This document shows, piece after piece, positions 50,137 through 58,426 of a DNA stretch of 64,000 bases. The DNA is from FEB-35 sp050263095. GTDB taxonomy: Bacteria; Desulfobacterota; Deferrimicrobia; Deferrimicrobiales; Deferrimicrobiaceae. Where the stretch lies: contig JBLNEW010000043.1 of the NCBI GenBank assembly GCA_050263095.1, positions 1-64,000 of the forward strand, written 5' to 3'. The notes beneath the pieces are model-generated. The model worked only from the letters and a program-made list of their open reading frames with translations, searched no databases and had not been told where the DNA came from. The first letter of the stretch is position 1. Each line of letters starts with the position of its first letter. Both the position numbers and the translations under genes were made by a program.

Positions 50137-50856
50137 CTACCTGGCGGCCTCAGAGCGGTAGCAATCCGCCAGGGAGCAGAGCCGCTCCACCTCGTCCTGG
50201 TACGCGAAGAAGAGTTCCTCGGCCCGCGCCGGCGGGATCTTTTCACCGCTCCTGCCGGCCAACGCTTCCCGGATGGCCGGCAGCGAGACGCCGAAAAATT
50301 TCTCGACAGCGTCGAGAATGTCCGTTTTCTTGTGCGGCGCCTCCCGGTCCGAAAGAAGGAGCAGCCCGCGCGCCACCGAAACGATCGGTCCGACCGTGTC
50401 GTTCAGGAGCCCCAGCAGCTCCTTGTTGCCGAACGTCCCCATGTACATCCGGCGCAGGGCGAGCAATTTCCCTTTAAGCTCGAACTCGACCTGGTGCCGC
50501 AGGTTGGCCTGGCCTATGTTCAGCTCCGCCACTACGTCCCTCCCGGAGACGACGCGACGCCGCTCCGCCATCCCGAGGAACTCCAGCGGGAAGACGTCGG
50601 ACGAATCCTTGAGGAAGGCTTCGGTGAAGATGGGAGGAGCCGGTATCCCGCGACGGGCGTACCGGTGCGCGATCCCCCGGAAGGCGGACAGCGCATCCCT
50701 CCGCAGGGCGCGCACGACGATCAGGGCGGAAACCTCGGCTCCGGCCTTTTCCGTCTGCTCCGCCGCGTGGCTGCCGTAGACGGTGAGGGAGACCAGTTCC
50801 TCGCCGAAAATCTTTTCCACTTCCGCACGGAACTCTTCCAGAAGGCCCGCGCCCAC
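50137..50856 (-). CDS. Nucleotidyltransferase-like protein of unknown role
   Basis: 239 residues from GTG 50856, chosen for AAAGGAGGGGACC upstream; the frame continues to 50886. The N-terminal FGEELVSLTVYGSHAAEQTEKAGAEVSALIVV resembles the strand-turn GS motif of the polymerase-beta-like nucleotidyltransferases (VYGSxA), but the following acidic pair is not clear, so catalysis is doubtful. The second half is helical (HEPN-like in length). First gene of the operon with TPM, lemA and NYN genes. Confidence 0.65.
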   Translation of the reverse strand: MGAGLLEEFRAEVEKIFGEELVSLTVYGSHAAEQTEKAGAEVSALIVVRALRRDALSAFRGIAHRYARRGIPAPPIFTEAFLKDSSDVFPLEFLGMAERRRVVSGRDVVAELNIGQANLRHQVEFELKGKLLALRRMYMGTFGNKELLGLLNDTVGPIVSVARGLLLLSDREAPHKKTDILDAVEKFFGVSLPAIREALAGRSGEKIPPARAEELFFAYQDEVERLCSLADCYRSEAAR

Positions 50857-51026
50857 GGTCCCCTCCTTTGCCTGATAAAAAGGCACGACGTGACTGCCGA
50901 TTGGGCAAACATTCTACCATCGTCCCCGGAAGGGCGCCATCGCGCGAGGCGCAGCCGGGTCCGATCGCCCGGAAAATTCGATATTTTTCCGCCGCACCCG
51001 GGGAAAATGCACGACGGCGGCCGTCT

Positions 51027-51042
51027 TGGTACGGCCGTTGCT
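51027..51042 (+). promoter_or_regulatory. Sigma-54 promoter of glnB-glnA
   Basis: TGGTACGGCCGTTGCT keeps GG and GC ten bases apart and the TTGCT core. Predicted start near 51053, leader of about 17 bases to glnB. Nitrogen-responsive sigma-54 control of this operon is well known in other bacteria. Confidence 0.75.
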
Positions 51043-51069
51043 CTGATTCCAGGGACGAGGAGGTGACCG

Positions 51070-51408
51070 ATGAAGAAGATCGAGGCCATCATCAAGCCGT
51101 TCAAGCTCGACGAAGTCAAGGAGTCGCTGAACGACATGGGGATCCACGGCATGACCGTTTCCGAGGTCAAGGGATTCGGACGCCAGAAAGGGCACACCGA
51201 GCTCTACCGGGGGGCCGAATACGTGGTCGACTTCCTCCCCAAGATCAAGCTGGAAATCATCGTGCCCGACGACCTGGTCGCGCAGGTCGTGGAGACGGTG
51301 GAAAAGTCCGCCCGCACGGGCCGTATCGGTGACGGGAAGATCTTCGTCACCAACGTGGAGGAAGTCGTGAGGATCCGGACGGGCGAGCGCGGGCACGACG
51401 CCATTTGA
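51070..51408 (+). CDS. glnB: Nitrogen regulatory protein P-II
   Basis: 112 residues, the usual length. MKKIEAIIKPFKLDEVKE start, T-loop GFGRQKGHTELYRGAEYVVDF with the uridylylated Tyr51, and TGRIGDGKIFV for ATP binding. Signals nitrogen and energy state to GlnA adenylylation and to NtrB-type kinases. Ribosome site GAGGAGGTGACCG. Confidence 0.96.
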   Translation: MKKIEAIIKPFKLDEVKESLNDMGIHGMTVSEVKGFGRQKGHTELYRGAEYVVDFLPKIKLEIIVPDDLVAQVVETVEKSARTGRIGDGKIFVTNVEEVVRIRTGERGHDAI

Positions 51409-51448
51409 AGCAGATCGGAATATCCGGACAAACCCCAAGGAGGGATAC

Positions 51449-52861
<1,413 letters not shown>

Positions 52862-53064
52862 GACGCGAATCCTCTGCGGCGGATCCAGGAGCCCCGAGGA
52901 AAAGGCGCCAAGGATGGCGCCGGCAGCTTGCCGAGGCGGGTAGCTTCTGTCTGGACGGGATGTCCAGGCAGAAGCGCCCTGCCGTTTTCGAGGCCCGGTT
53001 TCGCGGTTTACCCGGGGATACTTCGCCCTTTCATTCAGTGAGCGTTCTTAATATCCTATTTCGC
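52862..53064 (+). other. Structured intergenic element between glnA and TolC gene
   Basis: 203 bases with a GGCGCC-AAGGAT-GGCGCC hairpin (52904-52921), then GGCAG...CTGCC arms that could enclose the long hairpin at 52943-52975. It resembles a multi-helix 3' UTR or a small RNA; I could not match it to a known riboswitch. Confidence 0.4.
52943..52975 (+). terminator. Hairpin after glnA
   Basis: GCTTCTGTCTGGAC pairs with GTCCAGGCAGAAGC over 14 positions (one wobble), 5-base loop. TTTT follows ten bases on. Likely end of the glnBA transcript. Confidence 0.6.
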
Positions 53065-54417
53065 ATGCCTTATCGATTCGTTTCCTTGTCCGTATCCGTA
53101 TTCCTTATTTTCCTCCTCGCTGTTCCGTGCCGGGCGCAGGTGCAGGACAACGCCGCGTCGTCTCCGGAAGTTTCCTTCGAGGATGCCGTCCGTACCGCGC
53201 TTTCGAACGCCCGGGAGGTGCGGCTGGCGGCGCATGACGTCCGCATACGGACCGAGGGCAGGACCGTGGCGGCGTCGAGGCGGCTTCCGAGAGTGGACGC
53301 GAGCGCGGATTACACCGCGCTCTCGGAGCCGCCGTCTGTTTTCATCCAGGGAAACCCGATACAGACCTCGGACCAGAACGTCTGGCGCGCGAGGGTCACC
53401 GCAGAGCAGACCATCTTCGATTTCGGCAGGACGCGGTCGCGTGTGGACCAGGCCGATGCACGGATCGACAACGCGGTGCGCAACGAGGGACTGGCGAGGG
53501 AGCGGCAGGCGCTGGAAGTGATATCCGCTTTTCTTTCGGCCAAGCGCGCGGAAGAGCTGCGGCAGGTCGCCGAGGAGTCGCTTGCCACGGCGAAGGACCA
53601 CCGGCGGGTGGCGGGGGACCAGTACGAGTTCGGCGTCGTGGCGAAGAACGACGTGCTGGCCGCCGACGTCCAGGTGGCGAACGCCGAGTCCGCGCTCATC
53701 GTCGCCGAAAACCAGGCGGAGCTCTCCCGATCGCGCCTGGCCCTGCGCATGGGTTACCCCGGCGACCGGTCTTTTTCGCCTGCCCCCGGCCCTTTCCCCG
53801 TCCCGCCGCCGGCGGTTCCGCCGCTCTCCGAGAGCCTGCGAACTGCCCTGGAGAAAAGAAACGAACTGCGCGCACAGGATGCCGTGGTCAGGGAAGGCGA
53901 GGCCGCCGTCTCGGCGGCGCGGACCGAGTTCGCCCCCACGCTATTCGGGCAGGGGGGCTATTCGTACGAGACCAACGATTTCAACCCGAACAAGAGCGTC
54001 TTTTCCATTCTCCTCGGCGGGAAGGTGAACCTGTTCTCCGGGTTCGCCGACGACGCGTCGCTTCGCCAGGCGCGCGCAAACGTAAATCGCCGCAAGGACG
54101 CTCTGGGCAAGTTGCAGGACGAGGTGGCCCTCGACGTGAAGGGTGCGCACCTGTTCGTCGCCGAAGCCGAGAAGAGGAAGGCGGTGGCAGTGGTCGCCGT
54201 CGCCCGCGCGGAGGAGAACCTGCGCATCCAGAACGACCGGTACATGGAGGGGCTTTCCATCTCCACCGAAGTGCTGGACGCCCAGGCGCTGCTGACGCGC
54301 GCGAAGGTCGACAGGCAGAACGCGGTTTACGACCTGTTCGAGGCGCGATACCGCCTGCTGGCGGCACGCGGAGAGCTGCTGGAATTCCTGGCTCCTATGA
54401 TCGTCGCCGGGCGGTAA
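53065..54417 (+). CDS. TolC-family outer-membrane factor
   Basis: 450 residues from ATG 53065 (signal peptide MPYRFVSLSVSVFLIFLLAVPCRA). Two outer-membrane efflux repeats: SFEDAVRTALSNAREVRLAAHDV...QTIFDFGRTRSRVDQADARI, then SESLRTALEKRNELRAQDAVVREGE...KVNLFSGFADDASLRQARANV, typical of TolC trimers. No inner-membrane pump follows, so its partner lies elsewhere. No ribosome site; TATCCT lies 7 bases before the ATG, so a leaderless message is possible. Confidence 0.9.
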   Translation: MPYRFVSLSVSVFLIFLLAVPCRAQVQDNAASSPEVSFEDAVRTALSNAREVRLAAHDVRIRTEGRTVAASRRLPRVDASADYTALSEPPSVFIQGNPIQTSDQNVWRARVTAEQTIFDFGRTRSRVDQADARIDNAVRNEGLARERQALEVISAFLSAKRAEELRQVAEESLATAKDHRRVAGDQYEFGVVAKNDVLAADVQVANAESALIVAENQAELSRSRLALRMGYPGDRSFSPAPGPFPVPPPAVPPLSESLRTALEKRNELRAQDAVVREGEAAVSAARTEFAPTLFGQGGYSYETNDFNPNKSVFSILLGGKVNLFSGFADDASLRQARANVNRRKDALGKLQDEVALDVKGAHLFVAEAEKRKAVAVVAVARAEENLRIQNDRYMEGLSISTEVLDAQALLTRAKVDRQNAVYDLFEARYRLLAARGELLEFLAPMIVAGR

Positions 54418-54421
54418 CGAA

Positions 54422-55858
54422 ATGTCCGTCCGTTTGCAGCAGCTCTATCTTTCTTCCCTTCTTCTTATCGCCTTGTCGTTTTCCGCCTGCTCGGTCGTAA
54501 GCGACGGCAGCATTTCCATAAAGCTGTCCTTTCCCGGGGACAACGCCGCCTCGACGGCCGCGGCCGGTTCCGCGGCAGAGACGACTCAGCCTCTTTATAC
54601 GAAGCTCCCCGGCAACCGCATACTGATCCGGGTGCTGGCGCCGCACATCGCCGCGCCCATCGAGGCCTGGTTCGACCGGTCAGCGGGAAGAGGGGAGATC
54701 ACGGGGATTCCGCCGGGGACCAGGATCGCCGTGGAAGTGGACGAGTACGACAACACCGCGGCGACGCTCCTCGGCCGCGGCTGGGCGCAGGGGATCGCTC
54801 TCTCCGCCGGCGAGCACAAGGAAGTTCCGGTAATCATGTACGACAAGGGTGCGATCGTCCGCGTCTGCGGCGCCCCCCCCGTCTCCGGCGCAGGCACATC
54901 CGGCGACTCCGGCGACGGCGGATTGGCGATCGACGCGCTCCTGGACAACCCGCTCGCGGTCAAGATCGGCCCCGGCGACGAGATCTTCGTCTCATCCTCC
55001 CAGTTCAACCGCATCCGCAAGATCGACCGGTACGGGTACATCTCCCACTACGCGGGGAACGGTTTGCCTGGAACGCTCACGGACGGTCAACCGGCGGCAA
55101 CCTCCCCGATAGGCTCCGTATACGACTTGGACATTGGTCCTTCAGGCGATCTCTTCCTGATCACCGGCGACCAGCAGATTGTTAAGGTGGATTCGTCGAC
55201 AGGATCGGTAACGGTTAAATACGACGGCCAGAAAGGGATCTTCAATCCTTCGGCGAAACCTGACCTTGCCGTGGCAAACGACAACGAGATCTATTACACC
55301 AACGGAATGGAGAGCAAGGTCTACCTCGTCCAGGACAACGTCCGTTCCGACTACGTCTGGGACAACGGCACCTCCTCGACCGCCGAGGGGGCCTTCAAGA
55401 ACACCTATCCGCTAAGATATCCTTCAAGTGTTTCCTATAATCCCGCAGTTCCAAATCTATACTTTGCGGACCGTGATAATGGTCGTATCAAATTTGTTGC
55501 CATGGGAATTGACACGATCTACACGAAAATTGGGAAGGGAGTATCCGGTTTTTCAGAGGGAATCGATGTTGATAATGTTGCTTTAACATTACCTGTCCTT
55601 TGTGAATTTCATATAACTTCCAACAATTTATTTTTCAGGGAACGTGATTTTCACGGAATAAGAATCGTACTTCCAACAAACAAAGTTTATAGTTTCGCTG
55701 GCATGGGCACCGCAGGTTATTCCGGCGACGGGCTGGCAGCCACTTCCGCCGCGCTTAACAATCCTTCCGCTGTGGCGGTCGACTCCCGCGGCAACGTATA
55801 CATAGCCGACTCCGGCAACCATGCCCTCCGGGTGGTCATCGGCGGCGCCTTGCCTTGA
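54422..55858 (+). CDS. Lipoprotein with NHL-type repeats and an AT-rich patch
   Basis: 478 residues. Signal peptide with lipobox SFSACS; a carboxypeptidase-regulatory-like domain (residues about 30-140, GRGEITGIPPGTRIAVEVDEYD) precedes NHL units (DNPLAVKIGPGDEIFVSS, NNPSAVAVDSRGNVYIADSGNHALR) with GDGGLA and GDGLAA linkers. The final unit is well conserved. Bases about 55410-55715 are much richer in A and T, with codons like AAT, ATA and TTA, unlike the GC-rich ends of the same gene. Follows the TolC gene by 4 bases. Confidence 0.82.
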   Translation: MSVRLQQLYLSSLLLIALSFSACSVVSDGSISIKLSFPGDNAASTAAAGSAAETTQPLYTKLPGNRILIRVLAPHIAAPIEAWFDRSAGRGEITGIPPGTRIAVEVDEYDNTAATLLGRGWAQGIALSAGEHKEVPVIMYDKGAIVRVCGAPPVSGAGTSGDSGDGGLAIDALLDNPLAVKIGPGDEIFVSSSQFNRIRKIDRYGYISHYAGNGLPGTLTDGQPAATSPIGSVYDLDIGPSGDLFLITGDQQIVKVDSSTGSVTVKYDGQKGIFNPSAKPDLAVANDNEIYYTNGMESKVYLVQDNVRSDYVWDNGTSSTAEGAFKNTYPLRYPSSVSYNPAVPNLYFADRDNGRIKFVAMGIDTIYTKIGKGVSGFSEGIDVDNVALTLPVLCEFHITSNNLFFRERDFHGIRIVLPTNKVYSFAGMGTAGYSGDGLAATSAALNNPSAVAVDSRGNVYIADSGNHALRVVIGGALP

Positions 55859-55893
55859 CCCTGCAATAAATTTGGGGGGGGGTTTTTTAGTTT

Positions 55894-55914
55894 TTGATGG
55901 AGAATCTCCATCAA
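55894..55914. repeat. Palindrome TTGATGGAGA-A-TCTCCATCAA within an outer G/C stem
   Basis: Perfect 10-bp arms around a single A. It is enclosed by nine G (55874-55882) and seven C (55929-55935) that could pair as an outer stem. May be an operator or the tip of a transcript hairpin 36 bases after the NHL gene. Confidence 0.6.
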
Positions 55915-55916
55915 TT
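55904..55916 (+). repeat. 13-bp direct repeat, left copy
   Basis: ATCTCCATCAATT, identical to the copy at 56161-56173. The two copies bound an AT-rich stretch of 244 bases. Confidence 0.6.
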
Positions 55917-55952
55917 ATTGAAAATGTACCCCCCCTATTTATATGTACATCC

Positions 55953-56048
55953 ATAGCCAACTTTTTCCGATTATCTATAGCCAACTATTTCCGATGGTCA
56001 ATCGATAACAATTGCCGATGCACCTGTCGGCAGCTCTTGCCGATGCAC
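55953..56048. repeat. Four tandem degenerate 24-bp repeats
   Basis: Units begin at 55953, 55977, 56001 and 56025. Units 1 and 2 share ATAGCCAACT and TTTCCGAT; units 3 and 4 share TTGCCGATGCAC. CCGAT recurs exactly every 24 bases. A fifth, poorer unit may follow to 56072. A 105-codon frame crosses them without a ribosome site and is not called as a gene. Confidence 0.75.
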
Positions 56049-56160
56049 ATTTCGCGAAATTTATCCGACAAAATTCGTTATGTTGTTTCCCGCATCGAGG
56101 CACGCCGATTGCAGATATGTCTAATTAAAATATATTGAAGAAAAAAGACGCTGATGTAGC

Positions 56161-56173
56161 ATCTCCATCAATT
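56161..56173 (+). repeat. 13-bp direct repeat, right copy
   Basis: ATCTCCATCAATT, same as 55904-55916. It lies 17 bases before the start of the winged-helix gene. Confidence 0.6.
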
Positions 56174-56189
56174 TTTCGGCGGTCCTGCC

Positions 56190-56492
56190 TTGATCAGGAA
56201 ACTGTTCTCATCCCCGGCGCTCTTCGCGACCATCGCGCTGTTTTTCGATTTCCCCCACGATCCGTTGTTCCCCCGCCTGATTTCCCGCCAGACCGGGACG
56301 GATATCAAAAGCGTTTTGAGGGAACTGAAAAAGCTGCACGAGATCGGCGTCGTCCGTGCCCGCCGCGCCGGAAGGGAGATGCATTACCGATTGAACGAGG
56401 AGTTTCATTTATATGAGGAACTGGCGGCCGTCTTCGCCAAGACGAGGAAGCAGCGGAAATATGCGTCACAGGATTTGGAATTTTATGCTTGA
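56190..56492 (+). CDS. Winged-helix DNA-binding protein
   Basis: 100 residues from TTG 56190, the only start after an in-frame stop at 56157. LFSSPALFATIALFFDFPHDPLFPRLISRQTGTDIKSVLRELKKLHEIGVVRARRAGREMHYRLNEEFHLYEELAAVF is an ArsR-like winged helix of the type often paired with nucleotidyltransferase genes; no such partner is present. No ribosome site, so the 5' end may be truncated or the start elsewhere. Directly follows the 24-bp repeats, which may be its own binding sites (inference). Confidence 0.7.
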   Translation: MIRKLFSSPALFATIALFFDFPHDPLFPRLISRQTGTDIKSVLRELKKLHEIGVVRARRAGREMHYRLNEEFHLYEELAAVFAKTRKQRKYASQDLEFYA

Positions 56493-56569
56493 AAGATTTC
56501 GCACTCGCAGGGCGCCCCTCCCCCTCACGGGCGGGAGGAAGAGGGGCGCCCGGACCTATGCCTTTGCGG

Positions 56570-57058
56570 CTACCGGCGGCTCCATGCGGGCGCGCCGTCC
56601 GCGCCCCGGAGCTTGAGGAGGGCATCGCCCTTCTTCACCTCGGCGGCGATGATCGCCGGCTTGCCGCTCTTAAGGGTGATCCGTGAGCCCTTGACCTCCA
56701 CCTTGTCCTTCTCCGCTATCTTTACCTCCTGCTTGTCCAGGTACCACGACGGCCCCAGGCTGACGGGGATTTCCTCCTTTTCCGTCTTCAACAGCAGGTG
56801 AACGCCGTAGCCCACTCGCCTGCGGTGGGTTACTTTCTTGACCTGGACCACCTCTCCGCTGATCGACTCGACGGTCTTCGGATCGTACATGCGCTGGTAC
56901 CGGTCCCCTACGGCAGGCATCTTGTCTTCAACGGCAGGCGCCTTGTCCCCTACGGCAGGCGCTTTGGGAGCTTCCTCGGCGGCGAACGCCGCAACGGAAA
57001 CCAGAAGACCCAGCGCGGCGAACATGGAGAGCGGCATCAGGAACCTTTCCTTCTTCAT
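56570..57058 (-). CDS. Secreted protein with OB-like domain
   Basis: 162 residues. Signal peptide (MPLSMFAALGLLVSVAAFA), then three tandem short repeats (APAVGDK, APAVEDK, MPAVGDR), visible also in the DNA. Residues 65-162 (SGEVVQVKKVTHRRRVGYGVHLLLKTEKEEIPVSLGPSWYL...VEVKGSRITLKSGKPAIIAAEVKKGD) are a small beta-barrel-like domain found in other deltaproteobacterial secreted proteins; function unknown. Ribosome site AAGGAGGAGAAGGACG. Confidence 0.75.
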   Translation of the reverse strand: MKKERFLMPLSMFAALGLLVSVAAFAAEEAPKAPAVGDKAPAVEDKMPAVGDRYQRMYDPKTVESISGEVVQVKKVTHRRRVGYGVHLLLKTEKEEIPVSLGPSWYLDKQEVKIAEKDKVEVKGSRITLKSGKPAIIAAEVKKGDALLKLRGADGAPAWSRR

Positions 57059-57162
57059 CGTCCTTCTCCTCCTTGCGGAAATTGCGATGCTCCTTATGCC
57101 GTGTTGAACACCGCGACCCGGCGGAATGTTTCAGAAGGCGAAAAGCGCGTTGAACGGATCGG

Positions 57163-57930
57163 TTATTTCGTGCCGGCCGAGGCGATCGACCGGGAGCGAA
57201 CGATGGAGAAGGCCGCGTATGCGATCAGGATCGCGGAGACGATCTGGGACTCGGAGAACGGCCCCAGAAATCCGCGCGGGTCGTCGCGGAATATCTCGAG
57301 GAAGGAGCGGACGACGCCGTACATTATCATCATGGTCCAGAACAGCATGCCGGGGGTCTTGAACCGGTTCCGCGTCGCGTACAGCACTCCGAAAATTGCG
57401 AACCCGCCCAGCGATTCGTAGATCTGCGTTGGGTGAAGGTGCACGCCCAGGGGGGCGAGCGAGGCCGGGTCGGTGAAGACGACCGCCCATGGCACGGTCG
57501 TTAGCTTCCCGTAGCAGCACCCCGCGGCCGTGCATCCGATCCGCCCGAACGCAAGCCCCAGCGGGATGCCGAGAGCGGAGGAGTCTGCCACGGGGAAAAA
57601 CGGCATGCCATGCCGCTTCAGGAAATAGACGCAAACCGCCACGGCGGCCAGAAAACCCCCGTAGAAGACTAGCCCCCCGTTCCAAAGCTTGAAGATCTCG
57701 GAAGGGGTCGAGCTGTATTGGTCCCAGTAGACGAGCACGTGGAAGAGCCGCGCTCCGACGATGGCCGAGAGCACCACCCAGAAGCCCATGTCGAAGAACC
57801 TGTCCCGGTCGAGCCCCTTGCGGGCGATCTCCCGTCCCGCGACCCAGAGCGCCGCGAGGAACCCGATCGCCACGAAGACGCCGTAGGAATATATCTTGAG
57901 GCTGCCGATTTTAAGAAGTACGGGATGCAC
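57163..57930 (-). CDS. lgt: Prolipoprotein diacylglyceryl transferase
   Basis: 255 residues from GTG 57930 (MHPVLLKIGSLKIYSYG; AGGAG 7 bases upstream). Seven membrane helices; FGRIGCTAAGCCYGKLT replaces the common GRIGNF motif, a variant I recall from related bacteria. HPTQIYESLGG and GVVRSFLEIFRDDPRG are typical of the family. Attaches diacylglycerol to lipobox cysteines. Overlaps the 3' end of lspA by 20 bases. Confidence 0.93.
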   Translation of the reverse strand: MHPVLLKIGSLKIYSYGVFVAIGFLAALWVAGREIARKGLDRDRFFDMGFWVVLSAIVGARLFHVLVYWDQYSSTPSEIFKLWNGGLVFYGGFLAAVAVCVYFLKRHGMPFFPVADSSALGIPLGLAFGRIGCTAAGCCYGKLTTVPWAVVFTDPASLAPLGVHLHPTQIYESLGGFAIFGVLYATRNRFKTPGMLFWTMMIMYGVVRSFLEIFRDDPRGFLGPFSESQIVSAILIAYAAFSIVRSRSIASAGTK

Positions 57931-58417
57931 TCTCACTCTCCTTCGACCAGAATAGCATGTCGAGGATGAGCAGGAAGATCCCCACGGATATCCCTATGTC
58001 GGCAACGTTGAACGCCGGCCAGTGGTGGTGGCGCCAGTGCACGTCGAGGAAGTCGACCACGTAGCCCAGCCGGGCCCGGTCGATCAGGTTGCCCACCGCT
58101 CCTCCCAGGATAAGCCCCAAGCCGCACGGCGCCGGGCCCCGGCCCGGAAGGTAGTGAAGGTACGCGAGGACGGCCGCCACGGCGAGCACCGTTGCAAGGA
58201 TAAGGAGCGGGTTGACCCACGAGTGGTTCAGGTTGGAAAGAAATCCGAATGCGACCCCGGTGTTGTGCACGTGGACTATGTGGAAGTGATCGGGAAAGAC
58301 GGCGCGGGCCTCGAAGAGCCCGAAGTGGCGCACGATCCATGCCTTGCTCCACTGGTCGGAGACCATGATGACGGCGGCCGCAGTCAGGGGAGCGGCGAAT
58401 TTGCGCAGTCGCAGCAA
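57911..58417 (-). CDS. lspA: Lipoprotein signal peptidase (LspA)
   Basis: 168 residues, four membrane helices. Motifs: VSDQWSKAWI, HNTGVAFGFLS, GGAVGNLIDRARLGYVVDFLDVHW and FNVADIGISVG, with the two catalytic Asp. TTG start at 58417, just after the ileS stop. Removes the signal peptide from Lgt-modified prolipoproteins. Confidence 0.93.
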   Translation of the reverse strand: MLRLRKFAAPLTAAAVIMVSDQWSKAWIVRHFGLFEARAVFPDHFHIVHVHNTGVAFGFLSNLNHSWVNPLLILATVLAVAAVLAYLHYLPGRGPAPCGLGLILGGAVGNLIDRARLGYVVDFLDVHWRHHHWPAFNVADIGISVGIFLLILDMLFWSKESESASRTS

Positions 58418-58426
58418 GATGGCGCC

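Noticed and set aside
52862..53000. A cyclic-di-GMP riboswitch
   Set aside because: Some strings (GGTAGC, GGCGCCAAGG) recall it, but the conserved core order is absent.
55821..56138. A 105-codon frame over the 24-bp repeats
   Set aside because: The period is a multiple of three by chance, there is no ribosome site, and it starts inside the NHL gene.
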